From NCBI GenBank assembly GCA_016840685.1, contig JAEORX010000001.1, positions 62,001 to 126,000 of the forward strand: a stretch of 64,000 nucleotides of DNA, in the 5' to 3' direction. The DNA is from Candidatus Thorarchaeota archaeon (GTDB taxonomy: Archaea > Asgardarchaeota > Thorarchaeia > Thorarchaeales > Thorarchaeaceae). Made by a program: the position numbers and the translations under genes. Shown here piece by piece: positions 30,911 to 41,231 of this stretch; positions within the stretch are counted from its first letter, which is position 1; each line of letters begins with the position of its first letter. The notes beneath the pieces were generated by a model, which ran no database searches, had not been told where the DNA came from, and saw only the letters and a program-made list of their open reading frames with translations.

Positions 30911-31981
30911 ATGGGCACAAAACTGGGTGACATTGTTGATGCGACCCCGATTTCTCTCACTGACATGTCAGGAAAGAAAATCGCTATTGATGCCTTCAAC
31001 ACGATTTATGCTTTCCTCTCGAGCATCAGGCAGCCCGATGGCACGCCACTGACTGATAGACAGGGACGGGTCACCAGCCATTTGAGTGGATTGTTCTATA
31101 GGAACATAAACTTGTTAGAGAATGGTATCTACCCTGTCTATGTATTTGATGGTGAGCCACCATCATTGAAGGCTAAGGAGGTTCAAAAGAGGAGAGAGAT
31201 TCGTGAGGCTGCATATGTCGAATGGCAATCAGCCAAGGAAGAGGGGAGAATTGAAGATGCCCTGAAGGCCGCAAAGGGGAGTTCAAGACTAACAACTCCT
31301 ATGATTGAAGAATCTAAGACTTTGCTAACTGCCCTAGGTATTCCAGTAATTCAGGCACCATCTGAAGGTGAGGCATTGGCCGCACAGATGGCTCGTGAAG
31401 ATATGGTGTGGGCCAGTGCTAGTCAAGATAATGACTCTCTGCTATACAACTGTCCTCTGATGATTCGAAACCTCTCTATCTCTGGAAGACGTCGCGGTGG
31501 TCGTTCTAGGACTGACATAATGATCTCTCCCGAGTTGATAGATCTTGATAAGAACCTCCGTCTGCTGGGGGTCAGTCGAGAACAACTTATTGATATTGCA
31601 ATTCTTGTTGGTACAGATTACAATGATAGTGTAACTGGCATTGGGCAAAAAACAGCCTTGAAGCTGATAAAGAAACATGGCTCTCTAGAAGAGCTTGAAG
31701 CTCTGTTTAGGAGTTCAAAGAATGTCAAAGACAGAGGGAAGTATGATGAGCTTCAGCAAATTCCATATCAAGAGATAAGAAACCTCTTCCTTCATCCACC
31801 ACATATGAAGGTCAAAGGTCTAGAGTGGGCTAGTCCCAACTCAGACGACCTTCATAGAATTCTATGCACAGAGCATGACTTCAGCGAAGCCCGGGTTGAA
31901 AAGTCACTAGAGCGACTTACAACTGCACTGAAGGAGATGCGTGGGTCTACCCACCAGAGCTCGTTGTCTGACTTCTTCTGA
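30911..31981 (+). CDS. fen1: flap endonuclease 1
   Basis: GKKIAIDAFNTIYAFLSSIRQPDGTPLTD; EGEALAAQMA; C-terminal PIP-like QSSLSDFF. Confidence 0.95.
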   Translation: MGTKLGDIVDATPISLTDMSGKKIAIDAFNTIYAFLSSIRQPDGTPLTDRQGRVTSHLSGLFYRNINLLENGIYPVYVFDGEPPSLKAKEVQKRREIREAAYVEWQSAKEEGRIEDALKAAKGSSRLTTPMIEESKTLLTALGIPVIQAPSEGEALAAQMAREDMVWASASQDNDSLLYNCPLMIRNLSISGRRRGGRSRTDIMISPELIDLDKNLRLLGVSREQLIDIAILVGTDYNDSVTGIGQKTALKLIKKHGSLEELEALFRSSKNVKDRGKYDELQQIPYQEIRNLFLHPPHMKVKGLEWASPNSDDLHRILCTEHDFSEARVEKSLERLTTALKEMRGSTHQSSLSDFF

Positions 31982-32034
31982 CTTCCGTGACGGATATATA
32001 GTGACACGACAAAGGAGTAGTAGGACAAGGGTGA

Positions 32035-32727
32035 ATGGCTCAAATGAGAGAGAGAATGACAGCGGTCAGAGCATCCATCTCTGATATCACTAGTGGTTCA
32101 TTTTCAAATGACAATGGACCCCATGTAATTTCCCCCTTTGGTGTTGAACTGAGACGAGTTGTGCTTGTAGGTTTTGTTGTAAACAAGTTCTACAGGGAAG
32201 GCGATGACACTGGAAAGAAACGCTTCGAGAGCATCACCGTGGATGATGGAACTGACACCATAGGAGTAAAGGTATGGGGCGAAGAGGATGCATCTCTGCT
32301 GGAAGGTGTAAAGGAGAACATACTGGCTCTTGTTGTTGGTAGGGTTCGAGAGTACAATGAAGAGGTCTATGTGATGCCTGAGATAGTTCGAGAATTGACT
32401 GATCCAAACTACATGAGTCTTCATCTCCTAGAGCGATATAAGGCGATTCTTAATCGTAGTGGCATTTCAACACCAGAAACCATAGAGCAACAGCAGGAGA
32501 TCCTAACTACTCCCAGTGTTTCTGTTTCTGGTAAGCTTGCAAATGATATTCTTGCCTATGTAAGATTGGAGGCACCACCGGAGGGAATTTCTCTGAGAGA
32601 CATTGTGGCATACTTCGAGAAAAAGGGACAGGACTCTGAGAAAGTTCAGACAAAGGTGTTCAATCTTGTTGCGGAAGGTGCGCTCAACGAGGTCAGTATC
32701 GGGCAATTCCGTGTTTCTGACCTATAG
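32035..32727 (+). CDS. OB-fold ssDNA-binding protein, RPA32-like
   Basis: RVVLVGFVVNKFYREGDDTGKKRFESITVDDGTDTIGVKVWGE; C-terminal wHTH. Confidence 0.75.
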   Translation: MAQMRERMTAVRASISDITSGSFSNDNGPHVISPFGVELRRVVLVGFVVNKFYREGDDTGKKRFESITVDDGTDTIGVKVWGEEDASLLEGVKENILALVVGRVREYNEEVYVMPEIVRELTDPNYMSLHLLERYKAILNRSGISTPETIEQQQEILTTPSVSVSGKLANDILAYVRLEAPPEGISLRDIVAYFEKKGQDSEKVQTKVFNLVAEGALNEVSIGQFRVSDL

Positions 32728-32798
32728 ATAAATCTCATGACAATCGACGTCTTCCGCCGAAACAATACCTTCAATAGCGTAAAAGAGAGAAACCAAGT

Positions 32799-33212
32799 AT
32801 GGACGAATATGACAAGCTGCTGGACAGGGCTCGTTCACAGGTCCCAGAAGATGCCTTCAAGAGGTCAGGAGAGAGATTTCAGGTTCCTGATGTTCAACTA
32901 ATGGTCCAAGGTAATAGAAGCATCTGGCAGAATTTTCAAGAAATCATCAATGTTCTGAATCGGCCCGGAAGAGAGGTCTTGAAATTTGTTTCAGGACAAC
33001 TTGGAACTGCGGGTATCATGGAAGGTAGTCAAGCCCTCTTCAATGGAAAATTTACTGCAGAACTCTTAGATGAACTTGTCAATCGTTACATCGATTCCTA
33101 CGTTATCTGTCCGGTATGTACTCGTCCTGATACGGAGATCCATAAAGAGTCCGGAGTATATCTGCTTGTATGTAGCGCTTGTGGGGCTCGAACAGCAATT
33201 CGACCAGTCTAG
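32799..33212 (+). CDS. translation initiation factor aIF2-beta
   Basis: YDKLLDRARSQVPEDAFKRSGERFQVP; C-terminal zinc motif CPVC...CSAC. Confidence 0.93.
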   Translation: MDEYDKLLDRARSQVPEDAFKRSGERFQVPDVQLMVQGNRSIWQNFQEIINVLNRPGREVLKFVSGQLGTAGIMEGSQALFNGKFTAELLDELVNRYIDSYVICPVCTRPDTEIHKESGVYLLVCSACGARTAIRPV

Positions 33213-33231
33213 CTATGGAGGGATTTCTGTT

Positions 33232-33531
33232 ATGGTGCAGGTCTACTTGCGTGTCAGCGAAACTCACGAGCATTATGTTGTGGCAATGTGTGACAAGAGT
33301 CTCCTGGGAAAGACACTCAAACAAGGTGACATATTCTTCAAGGTCAGTGAGGAGTTCTACGGTGGAGACCTAGTCGATTTGAGTACCTGTATGCAGCATC
33401 TAGAAAAGGCTACAATTGCTAACATGGTTGGAAAGAGAACTGTCGAAGCTGCGATGAACGCGGGGCTTGTTCATGAGCAGGCCGTCCTATACATCGAAGG
33501 ACATCCTCACGCACAGTGGGTCAAGCTCTAG
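33232..33531 (+). CDS. DUF424 family protein
   Basis: VAMCDKSLLGKTLKQGDIFFKVSEEFYGG; start at ATG 33232 rather than the tracked 33070. Confidence 0.8.
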   Translation: MVQVYLRVSETHEHYVVAMCDKSLLGKTLKQGDIFFKVSEEFYGGDLVDLSTCMQHLEKATIANMVGKRTVEAAMNAGLVHEQAVLYIEGHPHAQWVKL

Positions 33532-33920
33532 GGTTGACAACCTCCATCGTGACTACCGCCACCTCCACAGAGACCATCCCGATTCATTAACTCACCAACC
33601 CCTTGCAGGTATGTCTTTATCGCATCACCAACGGTTACATTGCTGCTCCTGATAATTGTCAGGCCTACTTGCTGAGCCGCCATGAAGGGTCGCATCCCCA
33701 TCCCCTTAGTGATGAGAACATCTACTCCAAGGCTAGCAAGTTGATTAACAGGCTCTGAACAGCTCGAATGTCCTGGATTTGGCACAGTTTCAACCTTAAC
33801 AATCTCGCCATCTTCGACAGTTGAAACAATGAATGCACGACAATGACCAAAATGATGACTCACGGGACTATCAAGCCCGTTATCAATATCTGCGGTTACA
33901 GCAATCTTTTGCATACTCAA
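33528..33920 (-). CDS. dinitrogenase iron-molybdenum cofactor (NifX/NifB-like) family protein
   Basis: IAVTADIDNGLDSPVSHHFGHCRAFIV; CGGGGSHDGGC tail. Confidence 0.87.
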   Translation of the reverse strand: MSMQKIAVTADIDNGLDSPVSHHFGHCRAFIVSTVEDGEIVKVETVPNPGHSSCSEPVNQLASLGVDVLITKGMGMRPFMAAQQVGLTIIRSSNVTVGDAIKTYLQGVGELMNRDGLCGGGGSHDGGCQP

Positions 33921-34355
33921 CTAGGTTTCACCATCTCTCTGTTTTTTGTCCCATCGTAACCAACGCAAACGAGTGGATCCACAATCCTTGCACTTGCTCT
34001 TGTCACTGGATGACATATCAACGGTTGATCCACAGTCAAGGCACTCAAGAATCCCTGTTCCATCTGCGAGAACGTATCTCCCGCCCTCAATTCGAAGAAC
34101 ATAGCCTTGTACAAGACCCTTTGCTACCTTGTTCCGTGCTGACGCCAATATCCTGTTAAATGTGGGTTGGCTGATGCGCATAACTGAACTCGCATCCCTC
34201 TGGCTCAGCCCCTCAAAATCAGACAGCTTGATTGCCTCAAACTCATCGATGGATATCAATATCTCCTCGAGGTCTTTTGCTGGAATCCCTGCTGGTTTGT
34301 ATACCGAAACTGGGGGTTCGCGTGTGACCCTTCTATGGAGCTTCTTTCGAGGCAT
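33921..34355 (-). CDS. DUF134 DNA-binding protein
   Basis: DEFEAIKLSDFEGLSQRDASSVMRISQPTFNRIL. Confidence 0.87.
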   Translation of the reverse strand: MPRKKLHRRVTREPPVSVYKPAGIPAKDLEEILISIDEFEAIKLSDFEGLSQRDASSVMRISQPTFNRILASARNKVAKGLVQGYVLRIEGGRYVLADGTGILECLDCGSTVDMSSSDKSKCKDCGSTRLRWLRWDKKQRDGET

Positions 34356-34457
34356 GACTTATCACTCCAGCTTCTTGACAAAAGAATTGTGGTTGTTGAT
34401 TGTACCTAACAGTCCACGTTTTAAGCGAATTTGTATGACACACTCAGGTTGGTTGAA

Positions 34458-35531
34458 ATGAAAGCCCCCTGTTATCTGTGTGGAGAACCCGCATCACTGG
34501 ATGGTCTCTGTATCGACTGTTATAACAAAGAACATCCTTTGATTGAGGTTAGTACACCGCTGACATTGGTCGCTTGCAAAAGATGTGGTTCGGTGAAGAT
34601 ACCCGGTGGTTGGAAGAAACTGACACTCGAAGATGCCAATTCAGAAGATCTCTGGCCACACCAACTAGATATTCTCCTTGACAGTGAAGTCAAACCCCTT
34701 GGTCAAGAAATAGAGGTCATTATTGAGGAAGAGAAACGACTAGACAAAGTCTTACATGTTGCTCTGAGAGCCATTGGGAAATCTCACCAAGACCTCCCCG
34801 CACACGAGGAAAAGTACAATGTAGAGGTCCGGTTTTCATATGGAACCTGCGATACATGTGGCATGATGAGTGGGGGATACTATGAAGCGACACTCCAAGT
34901 ACGTGCCGACGGAAGACAGTTATCAGAAGATGAGGAAGAAGACATTGTTCGGACTGTGACAGAGATGACTGTTGCACAGTATGGCCATGATGACAAGGCT
35001 TTTGTCACGAAAATCAGCAGTGATAGATATGGTTTGGACTTCCAACTGGGCTCTAATCATCTCTGCCAATCCATTGCTGATTTCCTTGAGTCACAATATC
35101 TCGCCGAGCGAAAGCAGAACTACAAACTAGTCGGTCAAGACAAAGTAGGAAAAGACAAGTTCCGTATAACCATCCTAATTCGATTGCCCAGGTTTGGTCT
35201 AGGTGACTTTGTCAAGGTTCTTGGTAGTCCTTGTCAGGTGATGGCAATGGGCAAGAGTGGATTGACCTGCTTCGATCTGGTCCAACGGCAACGATTCACA
35301 ATGAACCCCAAAAGCTCCAAATGGCAGACTCTTGAATATCTCGCTTCAAAGGATGAAAAACGTGAGTTTATGGTTACGACTAAGGTCCATGGGCAACCTA
35401 TCCAACTGATGGACTCAAAGACTTTTGAGATAAGAGATATAGACGAAAATAACCTTGAAACAATTGATGTTGGAAACATCGTGTATGGGGTTTTTCTTGA
35501 GGATGAGTTCTATTTGCTTCCTACGGAATAG
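34458..35531 (+). CDS. nmd3: NMD3-like ribosome export/biogenesis protein
   Basis: CYLCGEPASLDGLCIDCYNKEHPLIEVSTPLTLVACKRCGSVKIPGGWKK. Confidence 0.88.
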   Translation: MKAPCYLCGEPASLDGLCIDCYNKEHPLIEVSTPLTLVACKRCGSVKIPGGWKKLTLEDANSEDLWPHQLDILLDSEVKPLGQEIEVIIEEEKRLDKVLHVALRAIGKSHQDLPAHEEKYNVEVRFSYGTCDTCGMMSGGYYEATLQVRADGRQLSEDEEEDIVRTVTEMTVAQYGHDDKAFVTKISSDRYGLDFQLGSNHLCQSIADFLESQYLAERKQNYKLVGQDKVGKDKFRITILIRLPRFGLGDFVKVLGSPCQVMAMGKSGLTCFDLVQRQRFTMNPKSSKWQTLEYLASKDEKREFMVTTKVHGQPIQLMDSKTFEIRDIDENNLETIDVGNIVYGVFLEDEFYLLPTE

Positions 35532-35624
35532 GTTGGGATTTCGGTACTCTTAAATGGCCTCTACCTGAATCCAGCAACAGTCGCTATAGGACGGTATAGT
35601 CCAGCGACAAGTCGGAGGATTATT

Positions 35625-35963
35625 TTGTCCCGAAAAAAGGCAGGCGGCAAAAAGTCGCAACAAGGTGTTAACCCAGACGAACCTCTTAGAGTGAGGACCC
35701 CAAGACGTGATGATGGAGAGATGTTTGGAATCATCATTCAGATGCTTGGATTTGATAGAGTTCGAGTCAGGTGTGAAGATCAGAATATCCGCATAGGTCG
35801 GATTCCTGGAAGGATGAAGAAGCGTGTCTGGATGCGAATCGGGGACACCGTCCTTATCACCCCTTGGGATTTTCAGAGTGATGAGAAGTGTGATGTGATT
35901 TACCGATATAGGGGTAACGAGATAGACTGGTTACAGAAGAAAGGCATTCTGAAGATGTTCTGA
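35625..35963 (+). CDS. translation initiation factor aIF1A
   Basis: GEMFGIIIQMLGFDRVRVRCEDQNIRIGRIPGRMKKRVWMRIGD; TTG start. Confidence 0.93.
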   Translation: MSRKKAGGKKSQQGVNPDEPLRVRTPRRDDGEMFGIIIQMLGFDRVRVRCEDQNIRIGRIPGRMKKRVWMRIGDTVLITPWDFQSDEKCDVIYRYRGNEIDWLQKKGILKMF

Positions 35964-36043
35964 GGAGAAGTCAAGGCTTTTTTGAGTAGAATTGCTAACT
36001 TCAAGGGGTTTCATATCAGTAGTATTTAGGAAGGCATTACCTG

Positions 36044-36832
36044 TTGACGCGAGCTGATGAGCAACACAAGAAAATAATCTCAGAACTCGACCGTCGGAAG
36101 CAAAAACGTCGGAAGGACGATGACGAGTTCAAAGTAGTTGAGGGTGTCATTGACCCCCCCACGCTCAAGACGCTCTACAAGCTCCTTAACCGGGGTACAA
36201 TTCGTGCATTGCATGGTGTGATTAGTACTGGAAAGGAGGCAAATGTATATCGTGGAGAGAATACTGATGGAAAACCTGTTGCTGTGAAGATTTACAGGGT
36301 TTCTACAGCTGAAACTGACTTCATGCTTGAATATATCATAGGAGATCCTCGGTTCAAGCGAGTAAAGCGTCGCAGTCGGTCTTTGATTCCTCAATGGGCA
36401 ACAAAAGAATACAAGAATCTCACAAGGTACTATGAAGCAGGAATCCGAGTTCCAAAACCACTAGACCTCGAACGCAATGTTCTAGTTATGGAATTCATAG
36501 GAGACACGAAGAGGAATCTACCAGCGCCTCTACTCAAAAATGTAGAAATCCCTTCCCCAGTAAGGACATTCAATGAGATCACTCGTATGATAGAAAATGG
36601 TTACACAAAAGCAGGTCTTGTACATGCCGACCTCTCTGAATATAACATCCTATGGCTCAGAAGACCTGTATTCATTGATGTGTCCCAATCTGTTCTGATT
36701 GGACATGACTATGCGGAAAAGTATCTATTCCGTGACATTCAAAACATGACTACTTACTTCACAAAACTGGGCGTTGATACCGAAGACCCACAGGTCATCA
36801 CAGAATATATAGTTGCAGTAGGTGAAAAGTGA
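36044..36832 (+). CDS. rio1: Rio1-type serine protein kinase
   Basis: GVISTGKEANVYRGENTDGKPVAVKIYRVSTAETDF; LVHADLSEYNIL. Confidence 0.94.
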   Translation: MTRADEQHKKIISELDRRKQKRRKDDDEFKVVEGVIDPPTLKTLYKLLNRGTIRALHGVISTGKEANVYRGENTDGKPVAVKIYRVSTAETDFMLEYIIGDPRFKRVKRRSRSLIPQWATKEYKNLTRYYEAGIRVPKPLDLERNVLVMEFIGDTKRNLPAPLLKNVEIPSPVRTFNEITRMIENGYTKAGLVHADLSEYNILWLRRPVFIDVSQSVLIGHDYAEKYLFRDIQNMTTYFTKLGVDTEDPQVITEYIVAVGEK

Positions 36833-37399
36833 ATGCTTTATCATGAAACAATCAAGGTGCCAGAAGACAGGGTTGGTGTGATTGTAGGACGGAATGGTAA
36901 AGTCAGGCGTCGTGTAGAACAACTTACAAACGTCAAGATAGATGTGAACTCTGAGGGAGTTGTAACCATTACTGCCCCCCAAAATACTGAGGACCCTGTT
37001 TTGGCTTGGAAGGCTCGTGACATAATTCGAGCTATGGCCCGTGGATTCAGTCCTAAGAACGCGTTTTCGCTAATTGATGATGACATGCAACTATTGGTGA
37101 TTTCTTTACGGGAGGTTGTTGGGTCTTCACAGAATCAGATGAAAAGAGTTGCTGGACGTATCATTGGAGAGAATGGTCGTACAAGAAGAGTCATTGAGCA
37201 GACCACAGAAACCAAGGTGTCTGTATATGGAAAGACCATTTCTATAATTGGCATGAATCCTGGTCTGGACTATGCAAGAAGAGCCATTGATATGCTCATA
37301 TCAGGAGCACCACATAGTGCTGTCTACTCCCGTTTGGAGCGAATGCGTAGAGACATAAATCGTCAGAGGGCTGAGCTCTGGGAAGATACTGACCTATAA
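36833..37399 (+). CDS. KH-domain ribosome biogenesis protein (Dim2/Pno1-like)
   Basis: KVPEDRVGVIVGRNGKVRRRVE; GRIIGENGRTRRVIEQTT. Confidence 0.9.
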   Translation: MLYHETIKVPEDRVGVIVGRNGKVRRRVEQLTNVKIDVNSEGVVTITAPQNTEDPVLAWKARDIIRAMARGFSPKNAFSLIDDDMQLLVISLREVVGSSQNQMKRVAGRIIGENGRTRRVIEQTTETKVSVYGKTISIIGMNPGLDYARRAIDMLISGAPHSAVYSRLERMRRDINRQRAELWEDTDL

Positions 37400-37453
37400 T
37401 GTCTGTAATACCTCGTCTAATATGACTAGCCCGTTTTTTGATACAAGAGTAGA

Positions 37454-38971
37454 ATGAGTCATCCAAAGAGCCAAGATGCCAGTTTTGAAAGCATCTCTCC
37501 TGCAGAGTTTTTCTATAGGAACCAACAGATGGCTGGATTTGGCAATCCTACGCAGGCAGCCTATTCAACTATTCGAGAATTGGTTGAGAATAGCCTTGAC
37601 TCATGCGAAGATGCTCAGACACAACCAATGCTAGAGATAGACATCCAAACCATAAATGCAGATACAATAATGATTACCGTGTCCGACAATGGTACAGGGG
37701 TTCCTCCAGAACAGGTTCCATCTGCTTTTGGTCGAGTACTTTATGGGAGTAAATACTCGCAACAGCAGAAAAGAGGAACCTTCGGTTTGGGTGTCACAAT
37801 GGCCATTCTATATGGTCAAATCACCACAGACTCGCCAGTAGTTATTCACACACAAACTCACACTTCCAAGGGGGTTCTCTATAAACTACTAGTCGATGTT
37901 GAGAACAACCGTCCCCTGGTTGAGAGCAAAGAACAACTCTCTCGAAACGCCGTCGGTACCACAGTCACAGTCCAGTTGAGAGGTGATCTGAAACGGTCAT
38001 TAGACCGAATTGTCGAGTACATACGCCTTTCTACTGTGTCAACGCCTCACGCTAAGTTCTCTCTGAAGATTGATAATGAGGTTGTTCTGGAGTTGGGTGG
38101 CTGGTCCAAAACTCTGCCTGCTCCAATAAGAGCAACAAAACCACATCCAAGGTCAGTCGATATGGAACTCCTTCGTAGACTCATCTCAAGACATAGCGAG
38201 AAGAGTCTTGACTCATTCCTCCAAAGCTGTTTCCAAAAGATTGGGTCAAGAACCTCAGCACGCTTTCTTAGGTTCATGAATTTGAATCCTAACCGCCTCA
38301 TGTCTGAATTCACAAGAGATGAACTCTCTCAGCTTGCACAAGCTCTTAGAAAGTATGATGGCTTTGAACGACCAGATAGCAGATGTCTCAGTACCATCGG
38401 TAAAGACGAATTCTTGACTGGTGTGGTTTCTGTCTTCAATGCCAAGTTGGTTGAATATGCCAGTCGTGGTGTCACTGAATGGCAAGGCAATCCGTTGGCG
38501 CTTGAGGCTATTCTTGCTATTGGAGATGAATTTCCTCGTTCTGATGTACCAACGCTCTATAGATTTGTGAATAGAGTGCCCCTACTCTATGACTCCAGTG
38601 AAGGTGTCATGACGCGTGTCCTAAAGAGAATTAATTGGACAAGGTACAATGCGAAGTCTTGCGAGCCAGTTGCATTATTTCTGCATCTATGTTCTACTAA
38701 GATTCCCTTCAGGGCCGCAGGAAAACAATCACTTGCATCTATTCCAGAGATTGAGCACGAAACATACCACCTCTTTAAGGAGCTTGGAAGAAAGCTTGGG
38801 AGGCTCAATGATAGGTCCAGACGAAGCGCTCGTCAAGTCAAGAAAATGAGGGAGTTCTCAAGATCATTTAGACAAATCGCTCGATTCAGTACAACTCTAG
38901 CTGGTCAAGATGAAGTACCATCCACCGATGAGTTGGTAAAACAGCTTTTTGAGGTGAGTCAAGATGAATGA
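37454..38971 (+). CDS. top6B: DNA topoisomerase VI subunit B
   Basis: GHKL motifs RELVENSLDSCEDA, VSDNGTGVPPEQV, RGTFGLGVTMA. Confidence 0.95.
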   Translation: MSHPKSQDASFESISPAEFFYRNQQMAGFGNPTQAAYSTIRELVENSLDSCEDAQTQPMLEIDIQTINADTIMITVSDNGTGVPPEQVPSAFGRVLYGSKYSQQQKRGTFGLGVTMAILYGQITTDSPVVIHTQTHTSKGVLYKLLVDVENNRPLVESKEQLSRNAVGTTVTVQLRGDLKRSLDRIVEYIRLSTVSTPHAKFSLKIDNEVVLELGGWSKTLPAPIRATKPHPRSVDMELLRRLISRHSEKSLDSFLQSCFQKIGSRTSARFLRFMNLNPNRLMSEFTRDELSQLAQALRKYDGFERPDSRCLSTIGKDEFLTGVVSVFNAKLVEYASRGVTEWQGNPLALEAILAIGDEFPRSDVPTLYRFVNRVPLLYDSSEGVMTRVLKRINWTRYNAKSCEPVALFLHLCSTKIPFRAAGKQSLASIPEIEHETYHLFKELGRKLGRLNDRSRRSARQVKKMREFSRSFRQIARFSTTLAGQDEVPSTDELVKQLFEVSQDE

Positions 38972-40016
38972 GTCAAAACCAGCGATTGAAACTCTTACAT
39001 CACTGGGCGAGAAGATAGTCCAAGCATTGCACGAGAAACGGTATCCAATACTTGAGATTCCTGATCGAACGACCAGTAATATTGTGTACAATGAAGACAC
39101 CAATCACTATGTCCTTGGCCCATCACGCAGCATTCGCGATTCCAGCAATGTGAAACATGTGAAGCGTTTTGCGCAACTGACCTGGGTGGCATCCTTTGCC
39201 AAGGAACTCCTGAAAACATCCAGGACCAGTTCACTGAGGGACCTCTACTACTCATCGGAAGCTTTTGGTGTAGGCTTTTCAGAGCAGTCTGAGTCAGACC
39301 GGATTGTGACTGACCTCGAATGCATCACAGGTCTTCCGCGCGAAAGTTTCGGCATCTATCCTGAAGAACACTCCTCAATCTATGGTGAGGTCGTGATGTG
39401 TTACACTGTTCCGGGGTATGAAGGGCGGGAGATTGACCTAACTGTGAGCCCAGACGGCTTGCCAGTGGGTCCCGCTCTTATGACTGCTGATCCTATCGAG
39501 TCAAAGGCTGAAATTGTCTTAGCTGTGGAGTCAGGAGGAATGTTCTCTCGATTAATCGAAACCAAAGCATGGAAACGGTTCAAAGCGGTACTGATACAAC
39601 TTGGTGGACAACCCCCTAGGTCTACGAGACGCCTGATGAGAAATCTAAACGCAATCCTTGGACTACCAGTATATCTCTTTACAGATGGTGATCCTTGGGG
39701 TATGCACATCGCGAAAGTTGTTATCAGTGGTAGCGCGAACTCAGCCCACATTAAGGACCTCACGATTCCTGATGCGAAATGGATAGGCGTCACTCCTGAA
39801 GATATAGTTCAATACTCATTACCATCAGAACCGATGATCGATGCTGACCTCAAAAGGTTAGATGAGCTTGCACATGATGTTCGGTATAGTTCCTCAGAAT
39901 GGCAAGACCACATCCAACAGTTCAAGAAGTTAAGGGTCAAGGCCGAACAGCAAGCCTTCAGTAGGTTTGGTATGGACTATGTTGTTGACACATATCTCTC
40001 CAAGAAGATAAGCTAA
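38964..40016 (+). CDS. top6A: DNA topoisomerase VI subunit A (Spo11-like)
   Basis: LRDLYYSSEAF catalytic region; LFTDGDPWGMHIAKVVISGS Toprim. Confidence 0.95.
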   Translation: MNESKPAIETLTSLGEKIVQALHEKRYPILEIPDRTTSNIVYNEDTNHYVLGPSRSIRDSSNVKHVKRFAQLTWVASFAKELLKTSRTSSLRDLYYSSEAFGVGFSEQSESDRIVTDLECITGLPRESFGIYPEEHSSIYGEVVMCYTVPGYEGREIDLTVSPDGLPVGPALMTADPIESKAEIVLAVESGGMFSRLIETKAWKRFKAVLIQLGGQPPRSTRRLMRNLNAILGLPVYLFTDGDPWGMHIAKVVISGSANSAHIKDLTIPDAKWIGVTPEDIVQYSLPSEPMIDADLKRLDELAHDVRYSSSEWQDHIQQFKKLRVKAEQQAFSRFGMDYVVDTYLSKKIS

Positions 40017-41089
40017 ATTATACCTACTCCAAACGGATATCCAACGAGGAGCACCACCACAGCTCCGAACGCAATGATTGCTTGTAGAACCAAAAGGAAA
40101 AGCACATTTCGCCTCTCCGTCATAGTCTTGAAGAAATGTGGTAGTATCCAATATATTGTGAATGGACCAATCACCTTCAAAGTTCCATCTTCTCTTGGAG
40201 ATGCGAACTTCGCATACTCGATTCCTTTTCGCTTGATATACAAACGATATATGATGTACAGTAGAAAGTTGAGCATAAATGGTACATACATTATGATGGC
40301 CAATCTATCCATGTTGCCCAGAATCAATGCTGATGCCATCGCAGCCCCAATCGGAAGTCTTCCAACATCTCCTGGCAATATCTTAGCAGGAAATCTATTG
40401 AAAATAAGAAATGCGATAGATGCTCCTAACAGTGCTCCAGCGACCACCCCAGCATCTGTTTGCGCAGTTGTCATCATGTGTCCATCAACGAAGGGGGCCA
40501 AAATAAGATAGAGGAGAATCGCAGCAGAGTTGATACTGCTGAGACCCGCCTCGAGCCCGTTCATGCCACCATACATGTTAGTAGAATCCACAATGAAGGT
40601 CATCATCAAGGGGACTATGATGAGAGCGTAATATGGGCCAAAATTGATGGTACCAATGAATGGAATACTCATTGTTGGATTTCCCACACTGACAGCAACC
40701 ATTGGAATGGAGGCTACTAGTGGAAGAGCAATCTTCGTCCTAGTCTTGAAGTTAAACGTGTCGTCAAGAAGTCCAATGATTCCTGCCATTAGGATTGAAA
40801 CCAAGGCTGCTAACAGCCCCTCACGAACTTCCGCATGGTCTTGAAATGTTGTGATACCTATGACCAGAAGAATTCCGAACACTATTGCGAAGAGGACTAT
40901 GAACCCTCCCCCCTTTGGAATCTCAGGTTTCTCTGGTTTATGAACATCGATTCCAAACTTTCCTGCGTCACGAAGCATTCTGATAGCTCCGGGCATGAAC
41001 AGGATGACAACAGCAAATGCTGCAACCAATGCCATGAGTACCGGGATCACATAGACCACTTCCGATGCATGAACGCACTTCATACCCAT
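40013..41089 (-). CDS. UDP-GlcNAc:dolichyl-phosphate GlcNAc-1-P transferase-like (MraY/Alg7/AglH family)
   Basis: GIIGLLDDTFNFKTRTKIALPL; TNMYGGMNGLEAGLS; FLIFNRFPAKILPGDVGRLPIGA. Confidence 0.88.
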   Translation of the reverse strand: MGMKCVHASEVVYVIPVLMALVAAFAVVILFMPGAIRMLRDAGKFGIDVHKPEKPEIPKGGGFIVLFAIVFGILLVIGITTFQDHAEVREGLLAALVSILMAGIIGLLDDTFNFKTRTKIALPLVASIPMVAVSVGNPTMSIPFIGTINFGPYYALIIVPLMMTFIVDSTNMYGGMNGLEAGLSSINSAAILLYLILAPFVDGHMMTTAQTDAGVVAGALLGASIAFLIFNRFPAKILPGDVGRLPIGAAMASALILGNMDRLAIIMYVPFMLNFLLYIIYRLYIKRKGIEYAKFASPREDGTLKVIGPFTIYWILPHFFKTMTERRNVLFLLVLQAIIAFGAVVVLLVGYPFGVGII

Positions 41090-41231
41090 TTTGACCTTTT
41101 CGGAGTGTTTGTGCAGGCTTTCAACATCCGAAATCTATAATAACAAACCAGAAGCTCGAGCGACCCACTCCCCGTCTACTGGAATCCTAAACAGCTAGAC
41201 AGAAACCCCAATGAAATCATGGTGATTTGTA

